Shown: in pieces, positions 29,401-37,020 of the stretch
Numbering within the stretch: the stretch's first letter is position 1
How the letters are laid out: each line of letters opens with the position of its first letter
NCBI GenBank assembly: GCA_964400725.1
Contig: CAYNVS010000004.1
Location: 62,001-126,000 of the forward strand
Direction of reading: 5' to 3'
Source of the DNA: CAYNVS01 sp964400725
Lineage (GTDB): Bacteria > Myxococcota_A > SURF-8 > CAYNVS01
DNA: 64,000 bases
Notes under the pieces: model-generated
Databases searched by the model: none
Told to the model about the DNA's origin: nothing
What the model saw: the letters and a program-made list of their open reading frames with translations, nothing else
Translations under genes and position numbers: made by a program

Positions 29401-29616
29401 GATATAGCCAACCGCTCGTTCGGTCTTCGCACGCAGTTCTTCCTCTCCCGCGAGGCCGACCCGAATACTCTGGTCGTTACGGTAAACGGGCGTCGAATGA
29501 CCGAAGGGAACGATTACGTTTACGACTCCGACTCCAACTCGATAGTCTTCAACACGCCGCCCGCGGCCGGTTCCGACATAGTCGCCGAATACGACGCTTT
29601 GTGCAGAAGACATTAA
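26452..29616 (+). CDS. Large lipoprotein: Cys-rich modules, choice-of-anchor/HYDIN-like domains and vWA
   Basis: A 1054-residue lipoprotein (FAGC, Cys27). Order: Cys-rich repeats (about residues 35-122) of the form CxxxxDC...C...C; an acidic DGDE tether (about 123-145); a small beta domain; several Ig-like choice-of-anchor D/ASPM-SPD-2-HYDIN-type domains, each opening like VDPTEIDFGSV or VLPSKVDFGLITLG (about 245-760); then a von Willebrand factor A domain (about 768-1000) with an intact MIDAS start, VVDCSGSMSDDQD; and a short C-terminal beta domain. Such proteins are surface adhesins or carriers of protein-protein contacts in Myxococcota-like genomes; the partner is unknown. The ATG follows GCGAGGTTAGAAA. 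A strong terminator follows. Confidence 0.85.
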   Translation: MIRGNNFFRALAPAVFAIALAAAFAGCSSDSAGGKGCKSDRDCAGVGSNSICNLQSQVCVDKGPCSTSQQCALFYPDMLVPFCNAGSGACEEKGPCVASTVCPIDGQVCDVKTGACKKASGSDGDETETEDPVADGDENAVEQELEEFGYCVNVAGNYDVTVNCDGTNANGTATIIQPSDDCNVIIYVNAGSFSVVLKGRVDETGAINTVKDKKCSGGVAAGGLNLTCEGGCSFAGGKTPTSGEINVDPTEIDFGSVTSGEPTTSKKVTIMNLGQGALTISNIVIDPSSHPDFGFKLPDGVTLPKVLAYGEALLFDATLTATDNTRKRGNMLIINSSQTAQVIVPMKSDPKGVCMLELLPNDVSPPELNLGRAPYGAVNAKAFYVKNVGEADCLLINFSLTDSANNAFEIDPLSMGVIQPAPNYFTLGVKQSVTVNVFFHPFAGVHQMGVIQGAAKVDYTNPQAQGESSVSMILLGEVSEPAPKCLNVDPLDGLDTLFPWGNCNQGCPGIKFGMTELRSTTPRQLILTNCGDEDVTVGFPPNLNGIETGALPMTCWLMPPCPPEFLFNPGLPLAQTVIPRGGTFTLDVTFSPTVESQIQSWTLNIWSDAIKSEVPFIQNAWNNPNSGWPPGYVSFGISGTGAKRGIDVLPSKVDFGLITLGCCSRAQTITIYDTGELQMDITAIRLSPGSNHGFELVNVPPLPTTVPGGGTARFGVRYCAPDAGPEGPAYGTVEIVSQAGTFTVPLSAEATIISHQVDKFHQNDKPTVDILFVVDCSGSMSDDQDNMARNFDSFINFAISWNADIQIGITAADDAGDSSCRGCSQGNLKGDPKVLKYGGANSMNLNDVKSLFKSHVKLGSSCSGNEKGLEPAHLALSNPLINDPNGNAGFLRDNASLVILFVSDEEDQSTSDTSYYIDFFKNIKGFRNLEMLQIYAVIFDCPRGCSSSSQGSETPGCRYQDVAANCGGFTRSICDTDWSEVYRDIANRSFGLRTQFFLSREADPNTLVVTVNGRRMTEGNDYVYDSDSNSIVFNTPPAAGSDIVAEYDALCRRH

Positions 29617-29642
29617 CGGCGAGCAGAGCGTCTCAAAGTTAA

Positions 29643-29668
29643 GCAGGGCAAAACGCCCTGCTTTTTTT
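29643..29668 (+). terminator. Strong intrinsic terminator
   Basis: Stem GCAGGGC / GCCCTGC with loop AAAAC, followed directly by T7. Confidence 0.92.
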
Positions 29669-29766
29669 GTTGTTGCCAAGCTCGCTAAGCGCGTTTATAT
29701 TTATAAAAGCAAAGCGATTAACCTCTTCCGCTTTGGGCCGGCGATAAGAAAGGATTGTCCAAAACA

Positions 29767-30795
29767 ATGGCTAAAAAGGCTTTTATACTTTTAGCGATAG
29801 CCGCAGTCGCCGCAGCGGCGATAGTTTTCTGGCCTTCCGGCGCCGGCAAACCGCCCGGTATGGGCAAATACTCCGCTCAACTCGAACCGTCCAACGACGC
29901 GTCAAAAAAAAGCGAGCCGAAAAAAGACGCCTCGAAAGAGCTTTTGGAAACTTTCGAGTCGCTGGATAAAAAAGTATTCGACGAGCAAAACGATTTGAAA
30001 CAGGGATACCGCGGGGCTGCGTCCGATTTCGCGCCGCAAAATTACGCGCAGTTTTGTCCGGCCGTTAAAAAAATTTTTGCGGAAGAAGAAATAGACGCGG
30101 CGTTTTACGAAAGGCTCGCGGCGACCGACGCCGGGAAAAATTCTTACGCTTTTTTGCGCGCGTTGCCGCAGTATTACGGATGCGAGGCTCTTAAAAAACA
30201 TTCCAACGCCCCCTGTTTTAAATTAAAAAACTACGACGAGGTTTTATTCCGCGAGTGCATGCAAAACTACGCTTGGTTTGAGTTTCCTATTTACCGTTAT
30301 TTTTTAAAAAAGGAGCCGAAAGAAAAAATTTTGGACGATTACGCAAAAAACGAAAATTTTTACGGAATTTACGCGTTGGACAAAAAAGAAATCAAATATC
30401 TCGATTTTGTAAAAATGATTTTGAACAACGTCGATTCGATTAACGGCAAAGCCGCGCCGGAGAAATGCTCCGCCGACGAAAAAAACGACGCTCTGTTCGA
30501 GTCGAAAGCTCTTTGCGAGCTTTTATCCAAACGCGACATCGCCGCCTGCTCGAAGATAAGGGACGCAAACAAAAGGGGCAGAATGGTCTGCGAAACGCTT
30601 TTCACGTCCATTATGTCGCTGCTTGAGAAAAAGCCGTACGAGCTGAGTTTCGGAAGAGAGAACTTCCCTTATCTTTTTAGAAACTTTATGAAACTCTTCG
30701 ATTCCGCTTCGGCGAAAACCTTGGAATGCAGGGACGCGGCCAAGGAATGGGTCGATTACGTCTGCGAGAACGGAAAGACGCCGTACAATTTCTGA
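29767..30795 (+). CDS. Signal-anchored Cys-containing protein of unknown function
   Basis: A 342-residue protein I do not recognise. The N-terminus is a signal anchor or uncleaved signal (FILLAIAAVAAAAIVFW), then a Lys/Ser/Pro-rich linker and a helical domain with about ten spaced Cys residues, for example YYGCEAL, NAPCFKL and RECMQNYAW, suggesting periplasmic disulfides. The ATG at 29767 is chosen over the TTG at 29755 because GAAAGGA lies at a workable distance only from the ATG. The stop overlaps the start of the next gene (TGATG at 30793-30797), so the two are translationally coupled and probably act together. Confidence 0.75.
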   Translation: MAKKAFILLAIAAVAAAAIVFWPSGAGKPPGMGKYSAQLEPSNDASKKSEPKKDASKELLETFESLDKKVFDEQNDLKQGYRGAASDFAPQNYAQFCPAVKKIFAEEEIDAAFYERLAATDAGKNSYAFLRALPQYYGCEALKKHSNAPCFKLKNYDEVLFRECMQNYAWFEFPIYRYFLKKEPKEKILDDYAKNENFYGIYALDKKEIKYLDFVKMILNNVDSINGKAAPEKCSADEKNDALFESKALCELLSKRDIAACSKIRDANKRGRMVCETLFTSIMSLLEKKPYELSFGRENFPYLFRNFMKLFDSASAKTLECRDAAKEWVDYVCENGKTPYNF

Positions 30796-31403
30796 TGACT
30801 TCGATTTCTCCCGCGATTAAAGCCGCGGCTTTGGCCGCGCTGCTTACGGAGCTCGTTTTCTCCGCGGCTTGCGGCAGAGCGCGAAGCGAAAAAGCCGCGG
30901 TTCCCTGCGCGGGCGACTGGGAATGCGAAAGCGGAAGAGCGTGTTTTTACGGCGCCTGCATGAGCGCGGGCGACGCCGAAAAAGCCGAGGAGAATTTAGC
31001 GTATTTTGCGCCGCGGCTCTTCGAGACCCTAAAAAACAAATCGCAGAACGATTTGTACGACGACGTTCTTACCATTATAGAATACGCCCGCGCATTCGGA
31101 TTCGAGTTCCCGGCCGACTCTTATTACGTTTACAACGCTTACCTTTTAGCCGTATGGAACGACTTTTCGACCTTGGCGGAAACCGAGAGTTTTTCAGGCT
31201 GCGAATACGCGGGAATTGAGGGCTGCAAGCCCGGCTACATGATTGGCGCGGACGAAACGTGCGCCTTCGCGGCTTTTTGCAAAATTATGGCGAACTGCGG
31301 CGGAGCGGAACGCTCGCTGGAAATAAATTCTTTGATATGGACGGGGCAGCGCTTCGCTTTATTCCGTCTTCTTCGCTCGGATTTTGTATTGGAGCCGAAA
31401 TAG
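30795..31403 (+). CDS. Small Cys-rich lipoprotein of unknown function
   Basis: A 202-residue lipoprotein (signal to SAAC, Cys26). Immediately after the anchor lies a Cys module, CAGDWECESGRACFYGAC, resembling the repeats of the lipoprotein at 26452. The remainder is helical with four to five further Cys residues. The ATG at 30795 overlaps the preceding stop codon; a longer upstream frame exists but would run through the coding end of the neighbour and lose the signal peptide. It is probably a periplasmic or outer-membrane partner of the preceding protein. No family is recognised. Confidence 0.78.
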   Translation: MTSISPAIKAAALAALLTELVFSAACGRARSEKAAVPCAGDWECESGRACFYGACMSAGDAEKAEENLAYFAPRLFETLKNKSQNDLYDDVLTIIEYARAFGFEFPADSYYVYNAYLLAVWNDFSTLAETESFSGCEYAGIEGCKPGYMIGADETCAFAAFCKIMANCGGAERSLEINSLIWTGQRFALFRLLRSDFVLEPK

Positions 31404-31433
31404 GTTTACGCGGCGCGAAAGGAACCGATTGTT

Positions 31434-32198
31434 ATGGACGAAAAGACGTTGTTAAATCTTTTAAACCGCTTTAAAAGCGGCGAATTGACGGAAAAGCAGG
31501 CGCTAGCAGAGCTGAAAACGCTTCCGTACGAAGATTTGGGATTTGCAAACGTAGATCATCACCGCGCGGCTCGCGCCGGATTCCCCGAAGTAGTAATGGC
31601 GCAGTTCAAAACGCCCGAAGAAACCGTAAAAATAGTCGAAGCCGTTATGAAACGCGGAGGGAAGGCGATAGCCACAAGAGCCGACGCTCAGACCGGGGGG
31701 CTTTTGCTGAACGCCGTGAAAGGCGGTTTTTACGACGAACGGGCGAAGATATTCGCGGCTCCGTACCCGCCGCCGAAGCCTAAATACGGCAAAGTCGCTG
31801 TTGTAACCGCGGGAACGAGCGACATTCCGGTCGCCCGCGAAGCGTCGGTAGTTTTGAGCATGATGGAATGCGAAACGGTTGAAATATACGACGTAGGCGT
31901 GGCGGGCGTTCACCGGTTGTTAGATAAACTGCCCGTTTTGACCGACGCAAAAGTCGTAGTCGCCGTAGCGGGCATGGAAGGCGCGCTTCCTTCGGTCATA
32001 AAAGGGCTTATCGCGGCTCCGGTAATCGCGGCGCCTACTTCGGTAGGTTACGGCGCGAGTTTCGGCGGCGTATCGGCGCTTCTTTCCATGCTAAACTCGT
32101 GCGCGTCGGGAGTGGCCGTGGTAAACATAGACAACGGCTTCGGAGCCGGGTTCATGGCCGGCTTGATAGCCCGCTTAGGACGCGAAAACGAAAATTAA
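31434..32198 (+). CDS. larB: Nickel-pincer cofactor biosynthesis protein LarB
   Basis: A 254-residue LarB/PurE-like carboxylase. Family features: FANVDHHRAARAGFPEVV in the N-terminal third, then VAVVTAGTSDIPVAREA, VAVAGMEGALPSVI and APTSVGYGASFGG. LarB carboxylates and hydrolyses nicotinic acid adenine dinucleotide, the first step to the nickel-pincer nucleotide of lactate racemase and related enzymes. LarC and LarE, needed for the later steps, are not in the window. GTTATGG at the start has weak upstream AAAGGAACC. It lies 30 bp after the Cys-rich lipoprotein. Confidence 0.92.
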   Translation: MDEKTLLNLLNRFKSGELTEKQALAELKTLPYEDLGFANVDHHRAARAGFPEVVMAQFKTPEETVKIVEAVMKRGGKAIATRADAQTGGLLLNAVKGGFYDERAKIFAAPYPPPKPKYGKVAVVTAGTSDIPVAREASVVLSMMECETVEIYDVGVAGVHRLLDKLPVLTDAKVVVAVAGMEGALPSVIKGLIAAPVIAAPTSVGYGASFGGVSALLSMLNSCASGVAVVNIDNGFGAGFMAGLIARLGRENEN

Positions 32199-32223
32199 GA
32201 AATAAATTATAAACGGCGGAAAC

Positions 32224-32394
32224 TCAAGCCTGCGCCTTGGCGCGCTCCTCGTCCGCCTTCTTCTTTAGAGCTTCCTCCATTTCGGCGAATTTCTCTTCTC
32301 TAAGTTTACGCTCCTTCTCTTTGTTAGACCCGTTCACGAACATCCATATCGCGATTGCGACTCCTCCGATAATGGTCATCCAAAACCATTCCAT
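32224..32394 (-). CDS. 56-residue single-pass membrane protein with charged coiled-coil tail
   Basis: Found by reading back from a strong ribosome-binding site: AAAGGAGG lies 6 nt upstream of the ATG at 32394. The peptide begins MEWFWMTIIGGVAIAIWMFV, one membrane helix, followed by a highly charged helical tail rich in Lys and Glu ending RAKAQA. The topology resembles small membrane proteins such as PspB or CcoQ-type subunits, but there is no specific match I can name. A perfect consensus promoter lies 149 bp upstream on the same strand. It converges with larB, 25 bp from that gene's end. Confidence 0.8.
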   Translation of the reverse strand: MEWFWMTIIGGVAIAIWMFVNGSNKEKERKLREEKFAEMEEALKKKADEERAKAQA

Positions 32395-32542
32395 AACGGC
32401 CTCCTTTCATGCGAAATTTTACTGCTGTTTACGGCGGTTTGCCGTTTATTTCCTCTATGGATCGACGATAAGGTTGACAGGTTCATGCAAGAAACCTTTT
32501 TTAACGCAACCAACTTCGTCTTAATCGCATCCTCTAATATGA

Positions 32543-32571
32543 ATTATAACGACGTTTAATAGCAATGTCAA
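32543..32571 (-). promoter_or_regulatory. Consensus sigma-70 promoter for the small membrane protein
   Basis: On the minus strand, perfect TTGACA (32571-32566) and TATAAT (32548-32543) with a 17-bp spacer. The implied 5' leader is about 140 nt. It contains a GGTTT ... GAACC pairing near 32475-32505. Confidence 0.85.
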
Positions 32572-32758
32572 CGCTAATTAAACCCGCCGCGCCAAGGTTC
32601 CGTCATCATAGGTTTAATTAAGCGGGGCGGCGCGTAGATTAAGCCGAGTTATATTTTTTCCTCTTTTAAAGGCGTTCAGCGTTTAACGGTTGCAAAATAA
32701 AAAAAATCTAATAGTGAGAATGATAGGTTAATTATTGCATTTTCCCGAATAAAAAATT

Positions 32759-32788
32759 TTGACCCGAACGCCAAAAAATTGTTATACT
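32759..32788 (+). promoter_or_regulatory. Promoter of the zinc-ribbon/FHA gene
   Basis: TTGACC (32759-32764) and TATACT (32783-32788) with an 18-bp spacer, 44 bp upstream of the ATG. Confidence 0.6.
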
Positions 32789-32831
32789 TCAACCTATATC
32801 TGTGCGCGAAAGACCGGAACGGAGAAAAATT

Positions 32832-34181
32832 ATGCTTGTATGCCTGAATTGCGGAAAACTCAACCCCGAAGGTTTCAACTACTGCCTCGAATGCGGCGCG
32901 GAAATTCATCCGGAAAAAGAACATTCAGCCGAGTCTAATTTTCTGGCCGGATTATCAGCCGAATCGCCCGAAATAAAGAAATTAAAAGAGGAAATCGAGT
33001 CTCAAAAAGCGAACGCGTCCCAGCCGCGCCACGGCGATTCCGTAATTGAACTTACGCCCGAATTCGACGAGCCGGTTATAAAGGCTCAAATTTCGCCGAA
33101 CCTTACCCCTAAGCCGCAGCTTAAATCGTCCGAGCCTCCCGTTTACGCGTCGGGCGACGCGGAACCGTCGGGCGACGTAATAGAACTGGAGCCTATAGAC
33201 ATAGAAGACGTTCCCGAAGTTCCGACCATCAACATGGTTGACGCGCCGGTTGAAATAGTGCGCAACAGCTTTCCGGTCGAGCCGGCGGTTAAGGAAGAAG
33301 CGCTTTTGCAGCAGCCTAAAATTTTGGCGAAAAACGATCCGCTCCGCTTCTCCGACCACGCAACGCCCCAGCTGCAAAGCAAACCTAAAACGCCCGGATG
33401 CCCTTCATGCGGGGCTCCGATTCTCGCCAGCGACAAATTTTGCGGAAACTGCGGCGCGCCTTTGACGGCGGCTCCAATTGCGGAAAAGGTCGGCAGAACA
33501 ATGTTCATGGCTCCGCAGGACGCGGCGGCCGTCGTCAAGACGTTCGGCAAACTCGTCATGCTCGATCCCGCCGGACGCGAAGGAAACCGCTACAACCTTC
33601 TTGAAAAAACGACGCTCGGACGCGAGTCGGGCGAAATCGTAATATCCGACGACCAGTACATTAATCCGCTGCACTGTACTTTTTACGTTAAAGACGGCAA
33701 AGTCTTCGCTCACGACGAAGACAGCTTAAACGGCGTTTTTGTCCGCATTACAGGCGACGTTCCGGTTTATTCCGGCGACATTATCCGCATGGGACTGCAA
33801 GTGCTCATGTATCTTGCGCCCGACGACTTCGAGACGATTCCTGAGGCCGCAAGCAAGGACGGAACTATATTTTGGGGTTCGCCGAGGGATAGAATCTGGG
33901 GTAAGCTGGTTCGCATCACCAGCCAGCGCACCGCAGCCGAACAGTATCTTCTCAAGGGGCAGTTTGTAACTCTAGGGCGCGAACGCGGAGATATACTTTT
34001 TTCCACCGACGGCTTCGTTTCGGGCAGCCACGCCAGAATAACCAATAACAACAACCAAATCATTCTATCGGATTTGCGTTCGTCCAACGGAACTTACGTG
34101 CGGGTTACAAAAGACACGCCGCTTCCGTCCGGCTCCATTCTGGTTATTGGGCGCAAGCTGTTCAAGGTGGAAATTCCCTGA
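32832..34181 (+). CDS. Zinc-ribbon protein with two FHA domains
   Basis: A 449-residue cytoplasmic protein. A zinc ribbon at the N-terminus (CLNCG ... CLECG), a long acidic/Pro-rich linker, a second ribbon (CPSCG ... CGNCG, about 185-210), then two FHA domains (about 245-320 and 360-449). The second keeps the phosphothreonine-binding pattern well: TLGRERGDI, GSHARI and SSNGTYVR; the first has LGRESGEI, with LHC in place of SHxxI. Proteins like this dock on phosphothreonine sites of Ser/Thr kinase networks. GGAG lies 9 nt upstream of the ATG at 32832; an upstream GTG at 32802 is less likely. Confidence 0.87.
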   Translation: MLVCLNCGKLNPEGFNYCLECGAEIHPEKEHSAESNFLAGLSAESPEIKKLKEEIESQKANASQPRHGDSVIELTPEFDEPVIKAQISPNLTPKPQLKSSEPPVYASGDAEPSGDVIELEPIDIEDVPEVPTINMVDAPVEIVRNSFPVEPAVKEEALLQQPKILAKNDPLRFSDHATPQLQSKPKTPGCPSCGAPILASDKFCGNCGAPLTAAPIAEKVGRTMFMAPQDAAAVVKTFGKLVMLDPAGREGNRYNLLEKTTLGRESGEIVISDDQYINPLHCTFYVKDGKVFAHDEDSLNGVFVRITGDVPVYSGDIIRMGLQVLMYLAPDDFETIPEAASKDGTIFWGSPRDRIWGKLVRITSQRTAAEQYLLKGQFVTLGRERGDILFSTDGFVSGSHARITNNNNQIILSDLRSSNGTYVRVTKDTPLPSGSILVIGRKLFKVEIP

Positions 34182-34185
34182 GCGA

Positions 34186-34956
34186 ATGAAACAAAGGCGG
34201 ATACTTCTAACAATCGCGGGCTTCGATCCGCTCTGCTCGGCGGGAATATGCGCGGACGTCAAAGTTTTCGCCGAGCGCGGCTTTAAACCGTTCGCCGCGA
34301 TAACCTGCCTAACCGCTCAAGACGCGGGCGGAGTAAAGGCGGTAAAACCGACCGATGCAGGATTGCTGCGCGACCAGCTTGCGAGACTTTTCGCGGTCGC
34401 GCCTGTTGCGGGCGTTAAAATAGGGCTGGTTCCCGACGAGCCGACGGCGGAAATAATAAAAGAAACGTTGAAAGGGTTTGGCGGCGAAGTCGTATGCGAT
34501 CCGGTGCTCGGCGCAAGCGGCGGGCAGCCGTTGGTTGCGAGCGATTTCAACCGCTGGATGCCGGCAAATCTCTTCTCGGTTTCTACCGTAATCACGCCGA
34601 ACGAGTCGGAGGCGGAGCGTCTTTTCGGCGACGCAGCCTTTCGCGAAATTTTTGAAATGCCGCAAATCGCTAATGGACGGCTTAGCGCGGTTTTAATTAA
34701 AGGAATCAAGTTCGAGGACGCGCGCCGCGGAGAAAAAATAATTTCGCGGTACGGCATAGAGGTTGATTTGCCGCACGATTACAAACGGCCAAAGGAACTT
34801 CATGGGACCGGCTGCCATTATTCCAGCGCGCTGCTTTGCGCTCTCGTCGAAGGCAAACGCCTTGAAGAAGCCGCCGTCGAGGCCAGGGAATATTTATTCA
34901 ACAAGGCTTTCGCCGACGCGTACGAGCTTGCGGGCGAGCCTATGGATTTGCTTTAA
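34186..34956 (+). CDS. thiD: Hydroxymethylpyrimidine (phosphate) kinase
   Basis: A 256-residue ribokinase-fold enzyme of thiamine biosynthesis that phosphorylates HMP and HMP-P. It opens ILLTIAGFDPLCSAGICADVK, corresponding to the usual AGSDPSGGAGIQAD with Phe for Ser and LCS for SGG. The anion hole and catalytic Asp are in ELHGTGCHYSSALLCAL. VCDPVLGASGGQ and TPNESEAERL fit the family. The start at 34186 lies 4 nt after the FHA gene; no strong ribosome-binding site is seen. The gene converges with folK, and the two coding ends overlap by 4 bp (34953-34956). The changed substrate-end motif leaves some doubt about the exact pyrimidine substrate. Confidence 0.85.
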   Translation: MKQRRILLTIAGFDPLCSAGICADVKVFAERGFKPFAAITCLTAQDAGGVKAVKPTDAGLLRDQLARLFAVAPVAGVKIGLVPDEPTAEIIKETLKGFGGEVVCDPVLGASGGQPLVASDFNRWMPANLFSVSTVITPNESEAERLFGDAAFREIFEMPQIANGRLSAVLIKGIKFEDARRGEKIISRYGIEVDLPHDYKRPKELHGTGCHYSSALLCALVEGKRLEEAAVEAREYLFNKAFADAYELAGEPMDLL

Positions 34957-35477
34957 TCAATTTTTTCGACTTTATCGGCGTAGGGCAGCGCGGCCAGAAG
35001 CTCGGCGCAGGTTTTATTAAAAACCGGATGCCGCCACTGCGGAGCGATTTCCATAAGCGGGACGAGCGCAAACCTTCTTAAATGAAGGCGCGGGTGAGGC
35101 AGCGAAAGGGCCGGGCTTAAAAAAACGAGCCCGTCGTAGTCGAGAACGTCGATGTCGATTTCCCGCGGGGCTTTCGAGCCGTCTTCCGGCCTCGTTCTTC
35201 CAAGCGACGCCTCGATTTGCAGGCAGAGAGTTAGCAGCTCGAAGGGCGAAAGCGCCGAGCGGATAAGATACGCACGGTTAAGAAAGTCGGGCTGGTCTGT
35301 TACGCCGACGGGGGACGTTTTATACGTCGAGCTTGCCGATATAATTTCAGCTCCTTGCTCGTTCAACGAGCGCTCGGCTCGTTTCATAGCCGCGGCCGGG
35401 TCGCCCGCGTTGCCGCCCATTAAAAGAGCCGCGCCGGCGCTTTCTCCGCGTCCAAGCCTTGTAAAAACGTTTTTCAT
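34953..35477 (-). CDS. folK: 6-hydroxymethyl-7,8-dihydropterin pyrophosphokinase
   Basis: A 174-residue folate-pathway enzyme. The family pattern is clear: MGGNAGDP in place of LGSNLGD, SSTYKTSPVGVTDQPDFLN, LGRTRPEDG, and PREIDIDVLDYDG with the metal-binding Asp pair. The ATG at 35477 is preferred over an upstream TTG at 35495 that would overlap the terminator of the recombinase gene. About 16 residues precede the first strand. folC, a later folate gene, is also in the window, but not adjacent. Confidence 0.92.
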   Translation of the reverse strand: MKNVFTRLGRGESAGAALLMGGNAGDPAAAMKRAERSLNEQGAEIISASSTYKTSPVGVTDQPDFLNRAYLIRSALSPFELLTLCLQIEASLGRTRPEDGSKAPREIDIDVLDYDGLVFLSPALSLPHPRLHLRRFALVPLMEIAPQWRHPVFNKTCAELLAALPYADKVEKID

Positions 35478-35503
35478 TATTTTAGTTCTAATCAAAATTA
35501 AAA

Positions 35504-35529
35504 GGCTCCCTCGGAGCGCCGAAGGAGCC
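35504..35529 (-). terminator. Terminator of the recombinase gene
   Basis: A long hairpin, GGCTCC-TTCGG-CGCT-CCGAG-GGAGCC on the minus strand with one mismatch, followed by TTTTAATTTT (35503-35494). It sits just before folK. Confidence 0.85.
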
Positions 35530-35559
35530 GTAATTGCGATAACTTGCGCTAGACGAATT

Positions 35560-36555
35560 TTATTCTTTGTCGCCGTCGAAATCGTCGTCGTCGTCGTCGA
35601 TTTCCAACGAGGAGTGGCTTGTCGCGTCTTTCAAGGGATTTTTCAGCGGAACGTTTATCATTTCGCTGTAAACCTGCGTAGTTGTGATGGACGCGTGGCC
35701 GAGAAGGCTTTGCACGAAGCGGATGTCGGCTCCGTTTTTAAGCAGCATGGTGGCGACGGTGTGGCGGAGCGCGTGCGGCGTTACGTGGCGGCCGATGTTC
35801 GCGTGGCGGACGTACTTGCGGAAAATGTTTTCAATCGAATGGATTGAAAGGCGCGTTTCCTTCCGGTTGAGGAAGAGCGCCGGGTCTTTGGTTCCGGTCT
35901 TGATTCGTACGGTTATGTACGCCTTGAGAAGTTTTTTCACGTCGTCGGAAACTATGTATCCGGTGCGCTCGCGGTCGCCTCTGCCCATAATGCGTACGGT
36001 TTTGTCGCGCAGATTGACGTCGTCAACGTTTAGCATGGAGAGTTCGCCGATGCGCATTCCGGTGCTGTAAAGCAGCTCTAAAATGGCGCGGTCGCGCAGA
36101 TAAAAGAACCAGCGGCGCTTGAGTTTGTCGTCGTCGGGGTTGCGTTTCAGCTCTTCTTCAACTTTCTTCAATCTGTTGGAAGGCGACATAAGGAGCTTTC
36201 CGACCTCTTTGGGAGTAAGAACGTCGGGAAGATTGCGCTCTTCCTGAAACGCGATTTTAACCTTGCGCAGCGGGCTTACGGTAATGTGATCGTTAAACTC
36301 AAGGTAATTGAAGAAGACCTTGAGAGAGGCTATTTTACGTTTAATCGAAGCGTCGGTGAAGTCTCCTTCGCGCATCCACTCGACGAACTGGCTCACGTGG
36401 TTGGGGCCCAGTTCGTTGATGGACATGGCGGCGTCGCACACTTCAAGAAACTGGTATAAATCTTTTTCGTAGGCGGACAAAGTTCTTTCGGACAAAGCCT
36501 TTTCTTTGGGATATTCCTTAAGAAAAAGGTTTAAAGCCTCTTTAAGCGTGGTCAT
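35560..36555 (-). CDS. Xer-type tyrosine recombinase
   Basis: A 331-residue tyrosine recombinase with an N-terminal SAM-like core-binding domain (about 5-95) and a catalytic domain (about 115-300). Catalytic residues: Arg168 (TGMRIGEL), His261 and Arg264 (HALRH), His287 (LLGHAS), Tyr296 (TTQVYSEM). The beta-hairpin Lys normally in GKGNKER appears as Arg192 (MGRGDRER). The C-terminus is an unusual acidic tail with six Asp in a row. The start is ATG 36555 or the adjacent ATG 36558 after GAAAGGAGAGA. Length and domains fit XerC/XerD; no attachment site or prophage genes surround it, so a housekeeping chromosome-dimer role is likely. Confidence 0.85.
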   Translation of the reverse strand: MTTLKEALNLFLKEYPKEKALSERTLSAYEKDLYQFLEVCDAAMSINELGPNHVSQFVEWMREGDFTDASIKRKIASLKVFFNYLEFNDHITVSPLRKVKIAFQEERNLPDVLTPKEVGKLLMSPSNRLKKVEEELKRNPDDDKLKRRWFFYLRDRAILELLYSTGMRIGELSMLNVDDVNLRDKTVRIMGRGDRERTGYIVSDDVKKLLKAYITVRIKTGTKDPALFLNRKETRLSIHSIENIFRKYVRHANIGRHVTPHALRHTVATMLLKNGADIRFVQSLLGHASITTTQVYSEMINVPLKNPLKDATSHSSLEIDDDDDDFDGDKE

Positions 36556-36748
36556 CATTCTCTCCTTTCGGTTAATGTATCTTCGACTTATTTTAAAATA
36601 ATTTCCGCTAACCAAAGCATAGGCGGAAAAGGACGATACCCTTCCGACCTTGAAAAAATTGTAAAATTTCAAATGTTCTTTGTCAAGCTCCGAGAGCTGA
36701 AACGCAAAAATTTATTAAAAGAAACGGCGAAACTTCTCAAAATGATAT

Positions 36749-36793
36749 TTTTAGAGCTAAACGCGCAACACAGCGATATTGCTGTCTCTAAAA
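36749..36793. other. Bulged inverted repeat in the recombinase/efflux gap
   Basis: TTTTAGAG (36749-36756) pairs with CTCTAAAA (36786-36793); inside are ACAGC and GCTGT (36770-36774, 36781-36785) around GATATT, with a 13-nt bulge on one side. No T-tract follows directly. The rest of the 583-bp gap 36556-37138 shows only the efflux promoter and operator. Confidence 0.4.
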
Positions 36794-37020
36794 GAGTTGA
36801 AAATCGGAGCCTCGCTTTTTAAAGCCTTTCTCGTTTTTATGACAATCGTTTGAATGTAAAGTAAAATAACGCGCGGAAATGCGTAAAAGCGGTTTTTTCA
36901 TTAAATACTGAACGAACGGCGGCGGCGGATTTAAAAACTTTATATAATTTACGTCGCATTTAATCGATTTGGCGCGTACATGTCGGAGCTTTCCGGCGCT
37001 TTGCGGTATTTGTAAAATAG

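Noticed and set aside
32475..32510. A terminator-like hairpin before T6 on the plus strand
   Set aside because: Only a 5-bp stem, in the leader of a gene on the opposite strand; no plus-strand transcript is expected to end there.
34953..34956. Overlap of the ends of thiD and folK
   Set aside because: A 4-bp convergent overlap is common in compact genomes and needs no special explanation.
35577..35597. GTC repeats resembling a microsatellite
   Set aside because: It is the coding sequence of the poly-Asp tail of the recombinase, not a free repeat.
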